Part shown: positions 24,694-33,937 of the stretch, in pieces
Layout: the number at the start of each line of letters is the position of its first letter
How positions within the stretch are numbered: the stretch's first letter is position 1
Source: Eubacteriales bacterium
GTDB lineage: Bacteria > Bacillota > Clostridia > Oscillospirales > CAG-382
Reading direction: 5' to 3'
DNA: 64,000 nt
Assembly (NCBI GenBank): GCA_028702135.1
Contig: JAQVPJ010000003.1
Span: forward strand, 1-64,000
Position numbers and translations under genes: made by a program
Notes under the pieces: generated by a model
Databases searched by the model: none
The model's input: the letters and a program-made list of their open reading frames with translations, nothing else
What the model was told of the DNA's origin: nothing

Positions 24694-25088
24694 TGGAGAT
24701 GGTAAGCGCAATCGTATATCAGCTTACCAGAAACCTTACAATAGACCAGATAAAGGAAGCTGGTTTTGACACCTATTTTGTAGACCACACTACCGGAATT
24801 TATACTCAGGCAGCTTCGGGTGTTCCCTTTACAGCAAGCTTTTTCCAATCTAAGGGAGACGCGATAACCGACATCAACGAAGACCTTGCCGCGGAGCAGA
24901 AAGCGAGAACAACATATGACAACATATTGCGTCTTTCGGACGATCCCGATGTAAAGGATGTTATCCGCTTTTTACGTGCGCGTGAGATTGTGCATTACCA
25001 GCGCTTCGGTGACGCGCTAAGAATAATACAGGATAATCTTGATTACAAGAACTTCTATGCTTTTAATCCCGCGTTTGATAAGAGATAA
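24674..25088 (+). CDS. cotJC: CotJC, 3' part (reconstituted after excision)
   Basis: It encodes the remaining two thirds of CotJC in the frame of the 5' part: EELGHMEMVSAIVYQL, then AASGVPFTASFFQSKGDAI, DINEDLAAEQKARTTYDNIL and RFLRAREIVHYQRFGDAL. These include the Glu/His ligand motifs of the manganese-catalase fold (ExxGHxEM, EQKAR, REIVHYQRF). There is a GTG at 24669 but no ribosome site before it, so it should not be translated alone. A strong terminator follows. The reading frame has no stops or shifts, which argues for continued selection. Confidence 0.93.
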
Positions 25089-25105
25089 TCGCCAATAAAA
25101 AAGTT

Positions 25106-25145
25106 ATGAGCGGCATAAATTTCTGCATGCCGCTCATTTTTTTAT
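25106..25145 (+). terminator. Terminator of the cotJ operon
   Basis: ATGAGCGGCAT pairs perfectly with ATGCCGCTCAT around a 10-base loop, followed by TTTTTTTATT. Confidence 0.9.
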
Positions 25146-25457
25146 TGTGTGGTTTTACATTTCTAATAATAAACAAGCTGTAAAAATACTTCGAAGAGCG
25201 GTTTGCGTAAATGCGGTTTTTCTTAATAGCGGTAAAATAACTGACGCCGTATTCGCAGAGGTTATAAAAAAGCTGTAGCTCTTCTCCTCTTCTGAGGATT
25301 ATAGGTTTTCTGCTCCAAAGTGCAGAACGGATTGCGTCATTTTATAAGGGTTCCCCGTTCGTACTTCTGCTAAGAAACGATGATTTGAAATACAAAGAAC
25401 TTCTCTCAAAAGCCGTTCCGGTGATTTCGGAACTTATTATCACAATTATTACTGTTT
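25146..25457 (+). pseudogene. Possible degraded coding remnant
   Basis: No open gene spans this gap. Two plus-strand stretches have coding-like composition: 25175-25278 (RRAVCVNAVFLNSGKITDAV, then AEVIKKL and stop) and about 25373-25450 (NDDLKYKELLSKAVPVISEL). They are in different frames with stops between. I cannot name the parent gene. Confidence 0.25.
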
Positions 25458-25931
25458 TTATGACTTGGATGCATCGATTACGCAGTCTATTGCCAAAGCA
25501 CTTGCAACAACAAGGAGCTCGTTATATCCATCGCTGATGTTTATCTCATAACTGTCGCCCCATGTAAACCAAGCCTTTTTAATAGTCGCTATTGGCTCAC
25601 TTCCGTTATAAATGGTATAATTGTGTGCAAAATAATCTCCGTCAACGAGCCAGTCACTCCCCTCCAGGATGTACTCCTGTCTGAAAAGGGTCAGCTTCTT
25701 AACCACGGCTATTTGCAGTACACCGTTTATATAGACCTCATATCGAGGCATCCATGTCATCATCTTCTGCTTAATAAAGGCGACCTCCAGCTTCTGTTCG
25801 TTGTAGACATGCAGCTTATTCCCCCAGCTAAAAACCTCCCCTTCAACATAATAACGATCGTTACCCTGCTCATCCTTTATGGTAAATCTATCTCCCCAGG
25901 AGAATACCTTTTGTTTTATGTATAGTTTCAT
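25458..25931 (-). CDS. LURP-one-related (tubby-like) protein
   Basis: The 157 residues are built of repeating beta strands with the pattern KQKVFSWGDRFTIKDEQGND, GEVFSWGNKLHVYNEQ, KLTLFRQEYIL and KAWFTWGDSYEINI. This is characteristic of the LURP-one/tubby-C-terminal-like fold found in bacteria as YxjI-like proteins. The molecular function of the family is not established. AAGGAG lies eight bases before the ATG. It is monocistronic, with no signal peptide. Confidence 0.8.
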   Translation of the reverse strand: MKLYIKQKVFSWGDRFTIKDEQGNDRYYVEGEVFSWGNKLHVYNEQKLEVAFIKQKMMTWMPRYEVYINGVLQIAVVKKLTLFRQEYILEGSDWLVDGDYFAHNYTIYNGSEPIATIKKAWFTWGDSYEINISDGYNELLVVASALAIDCVIDASKS

Positions 25932-26065
25932 TCATCTGCTCCTTATAAGTATCTGTTGTATTTCATTTTTCACGTGTAAAAATCATCATAGACATTAATA
26001 CGAAGAATTTCATAAAAACAGGTGCTTTTTGCTTTAACAAGACAAAACCCTCCTGTTATGTTATA

Positions 26066-26096
26066 CGTAAAAACCGGAGAAAAACTCCGGTTTTGT
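26066..26096 (-). terminator. Terminator after the M23 peptidase gene
   Basis: AAAACCGGAG pairs with CTCCGGTTTT around a five-base loop, three bases past the stop. It is symmetrical enough to work in both directions. Confidence 0.7.
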
Positions 26097-26098
26097 AA

Positions 26099-27316
26099 TC
26101 ATTTTCGTTTAAGATACAGCAGCGGGTCAACCCTTTTGCCATCCTTTTGAACCTCAAAGTGAAGGTGCGGTCCTGTTACCCTTCCTGTCGCTCCAATCTG
26201 ACCGATGACATCGCTTGTTTTTACAATATCTCCCACCTTAACGCCCATCGCAGATAAGTGACCGTATACTGTTATAAGACCGCTTCCATGATCGATATAA
26301 ATAACTGTACCGAACCCAACTTTTGTACCTGCAAAGCATACAACACCATCGCCGGCGGCGTGAACATCATCACCATAACAGCCTCCGCTAAATGCGACAA
26401 GGTCAAGACCGTAATGGTATCCTAAATCTCTCCATCCGTAATAGGAGCTTATCCGCCCTGTATACGGGTATTCCAATATCCCTATTGTATCTACGCTCTT
26501 ATCTTTTGTCAGCACTCCGCGTTCTATGACCTCGTCAACAGGCTCTGTGATAATATCGGTTGATATATAGTTCGACTGAACCAACTCGCCGTCTATATAA
26601 ACATTTTCGTAGTTTGCAACACCGATACCTACTTTGCCCGTATTGACAACCTTTTCATAACCTGCGGTTTTTAAATCGGTATCCACATATTCCGTATCAT
26701 ATGCAAGATCGACAGTCGTCTGAGAGTCGGATTGAACCATTACCGAAAGCTCTGTATTTACCTTCTCGCCCGAAACGCTTGATAAATTAAATGTATAGGT
26801 ATTTTCGTCAACGATACCCAAAAGATTCATCAATAAGCTGCTTTCAACGATATGATCAGGTGTAAATTCGCTGTTGACAATCTCAATCTCATTCATAAAT
26901 TGCGTGTTTATAATGTTTGAGACTGAAAAAGACGCGGTTTTCGCTTCCAATAACATATTAAGAGAATTATAAATATCATCCTCGCTTACAACAGCGGCAA
27001 TAAAACTCCCATCTATGTACAAGCCATATGCGTTGACGGTTTGGGGTTCTTCGGTAAAAAATGCAACCTGTGCATCCGGCATATCCGCAATTTGAGCGGG
27101 TTCGGAAGGCTCCTCGTTGTCATTTTCAGCAGCAGTATAAACGTCGCTGCCCGTAACGGAAAAAGCAAATATTCCTGATAACATAATCGAAAAAGCCATT
27201 ATTGTAACAATAACATTCCTGTATTTCGGATTTATTATTCTAAATTTGGATTTATTATCATTTATAACGCTTTTCGGCTTAGTCAAGAACACCTGCTTGA
27301 GGCCTGATTTCATCAT
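26099..27316 (-). CDS. M23-family peptidoglycan endopeptidase with G5 domain
   Basis: The 405-residue membrane-anchored protein probably cleaves peptide cross-links in the wall. Residues 28-50 form a membrane segment (NVIVTIMAFSIMLSGIFAF). About 150 residues of extracellular region follow, then a G5 domain (NTGKVGIGVANYENVYIDGE...ITEPVDEVIERG). The M23 domain is GWRDLGYHYGLDLVAFSGGC...GAGDGVVCFAG-like and ends GHLSAMGVKVGD...VTGPHLHFEVQKDG. The Zn ligands (HxxxD, HxH) are present, so it looks active. The SpoIIQ forespore protein shares M23 but lacks G5, making a general wall role more likely. Confidence 0.88.
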   Translation of the reverse strand: MMKSGLKQVFLTKPKSVINDNKSKFRIINPKYRNVIVTIMAFSIMLSGIFAFSVTGSDVYTAAENDNEEPSEPAQIADMPDAQVAFFTEEPQTVNAYGLYIDGSFIAAVVSEDDIYNSLNMLLEAKTASFSVSNIINTQFMNEIEIVNSEFTPDHIVESSLLMNLLGIVDENTYTFNLSSVSGEKVNTELSVMVQSDSQTTVDLAYDTEYVDTDLKTAGYEKVVNTGKVGIGVANYENVYIDGELVQSNYISTDIITEPVDEVIERGVLTKDKSVDTIGILEYPYTGRISSYYGWRDLGYHYGLDLVAFSGGCYGDDVHAAGDGVVCFAGTKVGFGTVIYIDHGSGLITVYGHLSAMGVKVGDIVKTSDVIGQIGATGRVTGPHLHFEVQKDGKRVDPLLYLKRK

Positions 27317-27473
27317 ATTTCCCCTCTCGGATAGTAAATCATCCTATGTATAATAATCGGTAAATATGACGCTGATATGAACAAACGTTAATTTTTAGAA
27401 TAAAATTTGTGTTAGTTATATAGTTTTATTGAGACTATCCGGTTTTTTTTATCTCTTTTTATTAAAAATACGG

Positions 27474-27502
27474 TTGCACTTTAAGGCTTTTTAGATTATA
27501 AT
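27474..27502 (+). promoter_or_regulatory. Sigma-A promoter of ilvE
   Basis: TTGCAC (27474-27479), a 17-base spacer and TATAAT (27497-27502) lie 38 bases before the ilvE start. Confidence 0.8.
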
Positions 27503-27540
27503 AATTTTATTATATATTTTTCGGAAAGGTAAGAGTAAAA

Positions 27541-28605
27541 ATGAGGATAACAGTAGACAAAATCAAGAATCCGAAGAAAAAGCCCGATATGAATGCCCTC
27601 GGTTTCGGCAGATTTTTTACAGATCACATGTTTATGATGAACTATTCCGCCGAAGAAGGATGGCATAACGCGCGAATCGTTCCTTTTGGCGATATTTCGC
27701 TTTCGCCTGCGACTATGGTTTTCCATTATGCTCAGGAGATGTTTGAGGGCTTAAAGGCATACAGCGCCGTCGACGGCAGCATACGCCTGTTCAGACCCGA
27801 CAAAAACATTGAGAGGATGAACAACACAAACGAAAGATTGTGTATTCCCAAGGTAAATCCCGATGATGTTATGCAGGCTATTGAGGAGCTTGTTAAGATA
27901 GATAAAGACTGGATACCCACTCTGCCCGGCACTTCGCTTTATATAAGACCTTTCATAATCGCTACCGACCCGTTTCTCGGTGTTCACCCCTCAAGCACAT
28001 ATCTGTTTATGATAATTCTATCACCCGTCGGTTCATATTATGCAGCCGGACTTAATCCTGTGAAGATATGTGTTGAGGATGAATATGTACGCGCAGTTAA
28101 GGGCGGAACAGGCCATGCCAAGGTCGGCGGAAATTACGCCTCCTCTTTAATCTGTCAGAAAAAAGCTGAGGAAAAGGGGTATGCTCAGGTTTTATGGCTT
28201 GATGGAATTGAGCATAAGTATATCGACGAGGTCGGTGCGATGAATGTTTTCTTTGTTATTGACGGAGAGATAATCACCCCAGCTCTTGAGGGAAATATTC
28301 TGCCTGGCGTAACGAGAGATTCCTGTATCCGCTTTTTAAGAGCAAAGGGATATAAGGTGACGGAACGGAAAATCAGTATCGATGAGGTTTTTGACGCATC
28401 GGAGAACGGGAAGCTTGATGAAGTTTTCGGAACCGGTACCGCCGCTGTCATTTCACCTGTCGGAGAGCTTAACCGCCATGGCAGGATAGCCGTTATAAAC
28501 GGCGGAAAAATCGGTAAAATTTCGCAGTTTCTTTATGATAACCTGACGGGTATCCAATACGGTACCATCAAGGACGAATTCGGTTGGTCAAGAGAGGTAA
28601 AATAG
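27541..28605 (+). CDS. ilvE: Branched-chain amino acid aminotransferase
   Basis: This PLP fold-type IV enzyme transaminates Leu, Ile and Val with 2-oxoglutarate. The 354 residues match the eukaryotic/Firmicute-type BCAT. LSPATMVFHYAQEMFEGLKAY is near the start, TSLYIRPFIIATDP in the middle and GGTGHAKVGGNYASSL around the PLP lysine (Lys194). VGAMNVFFVI and LPGVTRDSCIRFL follow. AAAGGT precedes the ATG. The TAG stop overlaps the GTG start of the next gene by one base (TAGTG), so they are coupled. Confidence 0.94.
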   Translation: MRITVDKIKNPKKKPDMNALGFGRFFTDHMFMMNYSAEEGWHNARIVPFGDISLSPATMVFHYAQEMFEGLKAYSAVDGSIRLFRPDKNIERMNNTNERLCIPKVNPDDVMQAIEELVKIDKDWIPTLPGTSLYIRPFIIATDPFLGVHPSSTYLFMIILSPVGSYYAAGLNPVKICVEDEYVRAVKGGTGHAKVGGNYASSLICQKKAEEKGYAQVLWLDGIEHKYIDEVGAMNVFFVIDGEIITPALEGNILPGVTRDSCIRFLRAKGYKVTERKISIDEVFDASENGKLDEVFGTGTAAVISPVGELNRHGRIAVINGGKIGKISQFLYDNLTGIQYGTIKDEFGWSREVK

Positions 28606-29819
28606 TGTCCGGTGAGAACAATGAAGTTACAGTAAATGCCGTAGATGAGAACGATAACACGGTAAAAGTTGATATTGCGGATGACAGCGTACCTGCAGAA
28701 GAGCTAACCTTTAAGAACAAGCTCAGGCAGCGTGGTTTGTTTTCGCACTACTTTGTCGCCTGCGTGTTTATTTTCGTTTTTTCGTTGATTGTATATGTAA
28801 TGGCAAGGCTTTCACCCGCATTTGCAGAGTTCTGGTCAAGGTATCCCGCATACTGGATTAAACTGGTCTTGTCGAAAATTACAGGAATTTTCAGCTTTTC
28901 CGTTGCAGAGCTGCTGTTAATTTCTATGCCTGTTCTCATGATTTATTATCTTGTGGCATCGTTGCGTGCTTCAAATAATGAAAAAGAACCATACATTTTT
29001 TATAAGTGGCTTCTTCCGTTGGTATGCGTGGTGCTGATAATCCTTTCCTGCTTTTTTTCCGCGTTCAGTCCGGGATATTTTCGTTACGGGCTTGATAAAA
29101 ACCTCTCCATAATACGGGAAGAAGTTTCGGGCAGAGAGCTTTTTGACACAGCAGTAAGGATTTCCGACGAGATGGAGGCCCTTATCGACGACGTGAATTT
29201 CGGATACGGTCAATCCTCGGTTATGCCTTATGATTACAACGAGCTATCGGATAAAATCAACGCCGCATTTAAAAAATATGCTGAAAAAACCGACTACATC
29301 GACAGCTTTGCATCCAATCCCAAACCGATTGCTTTATCGGAATTATTCACTTATACTCATATTTCAGGTGTTTATACCTTTATGACAAGTGAAGCGAATA
29401 TAAATATCAATTACCCCGACTTCATTATCCCATACACAATGGCTCACGAGATGGCGCATCAGCGCGGTATTGCAAGGGAGGACGAGGCTAACTTTGTCGC
29501 TTTTCTTGTATGCATGGAGAGTGACGACGCTTATATCCGATACTCCGGATACAGTAATATGCTGGATTACCTTACAGACGCTCTTTACAGCGCAGACAGG
29601 GAGCTTTATTCTGAATTTAACTCCAATCACTACCCGAAAGAGATGAGAAGTGAGTTTTCCGCTTATTCGGCTTTCTTTAAAAAGTACAGCAACAGCAAAG
29701 CTTCTGCCGTGACAAAAACCGTCAATGATGCTTTTTTAAAGTCTCAACAGCAAAAAGCGGGGACAAAGAGCTACGGTTTGGTTGTAGATCTTACCGTCGC
29801 CTATTATAAAAACAGATAG
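28605..29819 (+). CDS. DUF3810-family membrane protein with HExxH metalloprotease motif
   Basis: The 404-residue protein starts at GTG 28605 (AGAGAGG about seven bases upstream) overlapping the ilvE stop. It has an acidic cytoplasmic N-terminus and three membrane helices: FVACVFIFVFSLIVYVMARL, the LLLISMPVLMIYYLV region, and LVCVVLIILSCFFSAF. The outer domain contains HEMAHQRGIAREDEANFVAF, an HExxH-type Zn site with a downstream Glu as third ligand. DUF3810 proteins are predicted membrane metalloproteases; substrates unknown. Linkage to ilvE has no obvious functional meaning. Confidence 0.82.
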   Translation: MSGENNEVTVNAVDENDNTVKVDIADDSVPAEELTFKNKLRQRGLFSHYFVACVFIFVFSLIVYVMARLSPAFAEFWSRYPAYWIKLVLSKITGIFSFSVAELLLISMPVLMIYYLVASLRASNNEKEPYIFYKWLLPLVCVVLIILSCFFSAFSPGYFRYGLDKNLSIIREEVSGRELFDTAVRISDEMEALIDDVNFGYGQSSVMPYDYNELSDKINAAFKKYAEKTDYIDSFASNPKPIALSELFTYTHISGVYTFMTSEANININYPDFIIPYTMAHEMAHQRGIAREDEANFVAFLVCMESDDAYIRYSGYSNMLDYLTDALYSADRELYSEFNSNHYPKEMRSEFSAYSAFFKKYSNSKASAVTKTVNDAFLKSQQQKAGTKSYGLVVDLTVAYYKNR

Positions 29820-29919
29820 GCTGTATTTTACGTACAATTATAGTCGCTGTTTATCCAACGACAAACAGCGGATATACTTATTAATAAAACACTTTATTCG
29901 TTGGAGAAAAGGAATATAT

Positions 29920-32900
29920 ATGAGAAAAATTGCATTGCTGCTTGTTATCGTTATGTTTGCTGCCACAATCTCTGGTTGCTTCGGTGATCAAGGCACCTCC
30001 GACACATCGGGGGACTCCAGCACCGATAACTCAACCAACGATCTCACACCAATATCCCATTCCACCCCCGTGAGCATCGGGAAGAAATATACCGTTTCAA
30101 TACCCGCCAGCGAGCAGTACGAGGATTCATATCTGAGTGAGCTTACCGACAATATTTTTCTTGAGGGCGATACTCCGTCCTACGGTGACGCCAAGCTAAG
30201 CGGATACAACAGCGATACAACCGTTATTATTGATTTGGGAGATGACAGAAGCAGACTTTATCAATTTGAGGTCAGCTATTTAAGCACTATGGTAGCCGGA
30301 ATAGCGCCGCTGAACAGGTGTAGAATATCATATTCCGACACGAACGATAAAGAAACAAAATGGACCGCTGCGGGCAACGTTGTAAAACCTGATTATATTG
30401 AAAATTCAATGCAAAAGGCGACTCTAACGCTTGAGGAGCCTATCGATGCAAGATATGTCAGATTCCAGCTTTATAAATCGAGCGCATGGCTGTTCCTTGA
30501 CGAGCTTACCGTTATCTCCGATACAATGGGTACAAGCGCTGAAGTTGAGTACCTGAAGCTGCTTGACGAGGCATACGAGAACGACAATCTTACAAACCAG
30601 GATAAGCTTTCTGCTCTGCAAAGCGTTATCGGAGATGAAATCGACCGTTCCAAGCCGGCAGTTTTGTACTCAAAGGGCTGCTCTTTTAACAGCTCATATC
30701 CTGCCGTAACGGAAAACCATACAAATGACGGGAAGAAGCTCACTAACGGCAGTGATACCGGCTCATCATTTGAAAGCGGTGCATGGGTAGGATATGAGTG
30801 CGGCGCACAGCTTGATATTACCGTCGTCCTAAAGCAGGAACGTAGCGATCTTGCTGACTTTTCGCTATCAATGTTTAATCGTCCCTCAACAGGTATTATG
30901 CTCCCGGCTTATGTTGACGTTTCCGTTTCCCAGGATAATAAGACTTATACGCTTATCGGGCGTATTTATGCCACTTCTGATATAGAACAAAGCAATTATT
31001 CCTTCAGACTTGCATTGAAGCAGGGAGTAAAAGGTAAATATGTTCGCTTTACTCTGGCACAGACAGAAGGCAGCTTATTCCTTATTGAAGAAGCGGCGGT
31101 ATATGTCTACACCGACGAACCGATTATGATAGGAAAGACGCTGTATCCCAAAGTCGAATTCCCTGCCGTAAGTGAAAGCACATACTGGCCTGCAAATACG
31201 GCGGATTATAAAAAGAATACAAACCTTATCTCCAAAATGAGCTATCAGATTGCAGCGGGAGTTTCGCTCAGTTTTTCCGAGGAATCCCAGTATAACTTTC
31301 CTATAACAAATATGATTCTTACCGACGGAGTAATAAGCCCTGACTTTAATTATAGTAACGGTAAGTGGTTCAAAACTCATCAGGGCTTTGCAAGAAGCAT
31401 ATACTTTGATCTTACCAACAACTCCACCGTAACGGAATTCTCGGTGAACTTTTTGCAGTATAAAACTGTCGGAATAAGCGTACCCGGACTTGTTACGCTA
31501 TCCCTTTCGGACGACGGTATAAGCTGGTATGTGGTAAAAAGCGTACCGGTACCGAAAACACAAACCGATCCCGGCATCTCTAATGTCAAGGTAAAACTGG
31601 ACAGACCTGTTCAAGCACGCTTTGTTCGTTTCACATTTGATGTAGGTGTGCATGTTTTCCTCGACGAGATACAGCTCTTCGGAACGAAATATGTCGCTCA
31701 GGGGACACCTAAACCTCACGAGCTTGGAATCAAGGACGAGCTTTCGGGAAATATGCTTGCACCGAGCGAGGATATTTTAGGCGGTGTTACTGATGTGATG
31801 CTTGCTTATCACACTAACGAAATACTTACAAAGGATGTCTTTCTTTCGTATGTCGCATACCTTGACAGCGAGAGAAATATTAAGGATACGATGTTTGACG
31901 GCTATCTGTTTTTACCTTCGACCGGAGCATTTCCCTCGGGTGGACATCCTTTCAAGAATTCCAAAAAATCCGACTGGGATTATGTGCTTGAGAGCGTTTT
32001 TAAAAAGGATTTAAATCTGGACGCTCTTAACAAAGCGGTTACGGAGGTTAAAACAGCTCTGAATATGCCTGATTATAAGGTCAAGGTATATTATACGCTT
32101 TTATATCCCTCCATGTCAGCTACTGATTTCGGAGATGTAGACGGCGACGGTGTCAGCGAAGACTTCTCCAAGCTCGAGGACAGGCTAAAAGCAGAGGAAT
32201 GGTATATGAATGAATTCCTTTCACGTTTTGAGGCGGCTGATTATGAAAACCTTACCTTCAGCGGGTTCTACTGGTTCCATGAGACAATAAATTCGGATGA
32301 GGACGACTTGAACACCTTAAGCGGTGTAAGCGATATCGTACATGAGAAGAATACACAATTTTTCTGGATACCTTATTATTCTGCTAAGGGTTATAATCAA
32401 TGGACTTCTTACGGATTCGATGCCGTTTGCCTTCAGCCGAATTATGTATTCAGCGAAGATGCTATCTATAGCAGAATAAGTGATGCTGCTACCCTTATCA
32501 AGCTTTTAAACATGTGTATTGAAATAGAGTTCAACAACGAAGCATTCAACAACGATCAATACTATAACAGATACATGGATTATTTGAAGGGCGGCGTGCA
32601 CTACGGGTATATGACAGGCAGTATACATATGTATTATCAGGGTGTCGACGATTTTCACAGGGCGAGCATTTCGAAGAACGCAAAGATAAGGACAATCTAC
32701 GACAACACCTATCAGTTTATAAAAGGAACTCTCAATATTTATCCTGATAAGCTTGAAGATACGACTTTCACCACACAGGCTGAAACCGTTTATGATGGAG
32801 TGCTTTTAGAGAAATCCGAATTAACAAAAGTAAAACTGTCCGTATCTGCTTCCAACGGAATTGTTGCTATAAATAGTGACGGGACATTCCGCTATTACCC

Positions 32901-32997
32901 TGACAAAGGCTTTACAGGTACCGATACCTTCACCTTCAAAATATCTAACGGGCTTGACTGGTCGGAGGATACTTTGGTTACAGTAAACGTACAGTAG
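29920..32997 (+). CDS. Large surface lipoprotein with DUF4855 and discoidin-like domains
   Basis: The 1025-residue protein has a lipoprotein signal with Cys after ISG (TISGCFGDQG). A Ser/Thr/Asp-rich linker and two or three F5/8-type (discoidin-like) beta domains follow, with recurring RYVRFQLYKSSAWLFLDEL and KYVRFTLAQTEGSLFLIEEA-type strands. A DUF4855 domain spans about residues 610-940 (VTDVMLAYHTNE, GYLFLPSTGAFPSGGHPF, YWFHETINSDEDD, WIPYYSAKGY, CLQPNYVF). The C-terminal Ig/cadherin-like unit is GTFRYYPDKGFTGTDTFTF. Such architecture suggests a surface carbohydrate-binding or processing protein. A ribosome site GGAGAAAAGGA precedes the ATG. Confidence 0.85.
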   Translation: MRKIALLLVIVMFAATISGCFGDQGTSDTSGDSSTDNSTNDLTPISHSTPVSIGKKYTVSIPASEQYEDSYLSELTDNIFLEGDTPSYGDAKLSGYNSDTTVIIDLGDDRSRLYQFEVSYLSTMVAGIAPLNRCRISYSDTNDKETKWTAAGNVVKPDYIENSMQKATLTLEEPIDARYVRFQLYKSSAWLFLDELTVISDTMGTSAEVEYLKLLDEAYENDNLTNQDKLSALQSVIGDEIDRSKPAVLYSKGCSFNSSYPAVTENHTNDGKKLTNGSDTGSSFESGAWVGYECGAQLDITVVLKQERSDLADFSLSMFNRPSTGIMLPAYVDVSVSQDNKTYTLIGRIYATSDIEQSNYSFRLALKQGVKGKYVRFTLAQTEGSLFLIEEAAVYVYTDEPIMIGKTLYPKVEFPAVSESTYWPANTADYKKNTNLISKMSYQIAAGVSLSFSEESQYNFPITNMILTDGVISPDFNYSNGKWFKTHQGFARSIYFDLTNNSTVTEFSVNFLQYKTVGISVPGLVTLSLSDDGISWYVVKSVPVPKTQTDPGISNVKVKLDRPVQARFVRFTFDVGVHVFLDEIQLFGTKYVAQGTPKPHELGIKDELSGNMLAPSEDILGGVTDVMLAYHTNEILTKDVFLSYVAYLDSERNIKDTMFDGYLFLPSTGAFPSGGHPFKNSKKSDWDYVLESVFKKDLNLDALNKAVTEVKTALNMPDYKVKVYYTLLYPSMSATDFGDVDGDGVSEDFSKLEDRLKAEEWYMNEFLSRFEAADYENLTFSGFYWFHETINSDEDDLNTLSGVSDIVHEKNTQFFWIPYYSAKGYNQWTSYGFDAVCLQPNYVFSEDAIYSRISDAATLIKLLNMCIEIEFNNEAFNNDQYYNRYMDYLKGGVHYGYMTGSIHMYYQGVDDFHRASISKNAKIRTIYDNTYQFIKGTLNIYPDKLEDTTFTTQAETVYDGVLLEKSELTKVKLSVSASNGIVAINSDGTFRYYPDKGFTGTDTFTFKISNGLDWSEDTLVTVNVQ

Positions 32998-33008
32998 GAT
33001 AAAAAATA

Positions 33009-33050
33009 ACAGCCATATGCGAATTACACGTATATGGCTGTCTTATTTTA
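33009..33050 (+). terminator. Terminator after the DUF4855 lipoprotein gene
   Basis: ACAGCCATAT pairs with ATATGGCTGT around a 13-base loop, followed by CTTATTTTA. Confidence 0.75.
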
Positions 33051-33055
33051 GTTTA

Positions 33056-33092
33056 ATGAAAAAAGGATACCGCATTTGCGATACCCTTTTTT
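33056..33092 (-). terminator. Terminator of the S10-spc-alpha superoperon
   Basis: On the minus strand a 13-base stem (AAAAGGGTATCGC with GCGGTATCCTTTT, two wobble pairs) around AAAT lies just past the rplQ stop and ends in a T run. Confidence 0.8.
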
Positions 33093-33103
33093 TGCATTTT
33101 TTG

Positions 33104-33865
33104 TTATTCGTATTTATCTGTTTCCGCTGAAGAATCCGTTTCGGGCTTTTCTGCCTTTTTTGCCGTAGTTTTCTTCGGAGCCGCTTTATCTGCCGTTGTT
33201 TTCTTGGGAGCTGCTTTGGCTGCTGTTGTTTTCTTGGGAGCTGCTTTTTCTGTCGTTGTTTTCTTGGGAGTCGCTTTTTTTGCGGTTGTCTCCTTTTTTT
33301 CAGCCGTCTCTGCGGTCTTTTTTACCGCAGTCTTCTTGGGAGCCGCTTTGTCTATTGTACTCTTTGCAGCGGGCTTCTTTTCCACCGTTTTACCCTCGGT
33401 CTTAACCTCAGTGGCTTTTTCTGTTTTTTCAACCTTTTCAGTCTTTTGAGTCTTTTCAGCTTTCTCAGCTTTCTCGGCTTTCTTTGCAGCCTTTTTGTCA
33501 AGCGGAGCGTAAACAGACTCTGCGCCTACCATTACGACTACAGACATCTCAGCGCCGTCTCCGCGTCTCGGACCTGTCTTGAGTACGCTTGTATAGCCGC
33601 CGTTGCGGTCTTCGTAAACAGGTGCGATAACAGAGAACAGCTTCGCCACTACACTTTCCTTTTTCAGGAATGCCATTGCCTGTCTTCTTGCGGCGAGTGT
33701 ATTCGCCTTGCCTAATGTAATCATTTTATCTGCAAGCGCGCTAACTTCCTTAGCACGATAAACGGTTGTTTCGATTTTACCCTTTTCCAAAAGAAAAGTA
33801 ACCATACCTTTGAGCATGGACATTCTATGGTCAGTTTTTCTGCCTAATTTTCTTGTTCCGGGCAT
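33104..33865 (-). CDS. rplQ: 50S ribosomal protein L17 with long Lys/Ala-rich tail
   Basis: Residues 1-125 are a normal L17 (MPGTRKLGRKTDHRMSMLKG, then YRAKEVSALADKMITLGK and the RRGDGAEM region near residue 100). The remaining 128 residues are low-complexity: KAEKAEKTQKTEK repeats and then several copies of KAAPKKTT. This resembles histone H1-like or nucleoid-binding tails. Typical bacterial L17 is 115-130 residues, so the tail nearly doubles it. It is probably disordered and nucleic-acid binding. It is the last gene of the alpha operon. Confidence 0.94.
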   Translation of the reverse strand: MPGTRKLGRKTDHRMSMLKGMVTFLLEKGKIETTVYRAKEVSALADKMITLGKANTLAARRQAMAFLKKESVVAKLFSVIAPVYEDRNGGYTSVLKTGPRRGDGAEMSVVVMVGAESVYAPLDKKAAKKAEKAEKAEKTQKTEKVEKTEKATEVKTEGKTVEKKPAAKSTIDKAAPKKTAVKKTAETAEKKETTAKKATPKKTTTEKAAPKKTTAAKAAPKKTTADKAAPKKTTAKKAEKPETDSSAETDKYE

Positions 33866-33937
33866 TTAACATTGCCTCCTTCGTTAGAATTTGCCCCAAC
33901 TGAATTTTGAGTTGGTTTTCATTTGCGAGTAGCTTTT

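Noticed and set aside
24669-25088. Independent gene starting at GTG 24669
   Set aside because: There is no ribosome site before it, the product lacks the N-terminal third of CotJC, and the frame joins exactly to the 5' part at 15675.
33196-33450. Plus-strand ORFs opposite the rplQ tail
   Set aside because: They are antisense shadows of the low-complexity Lys/Ala repeats and show only repeat composition.
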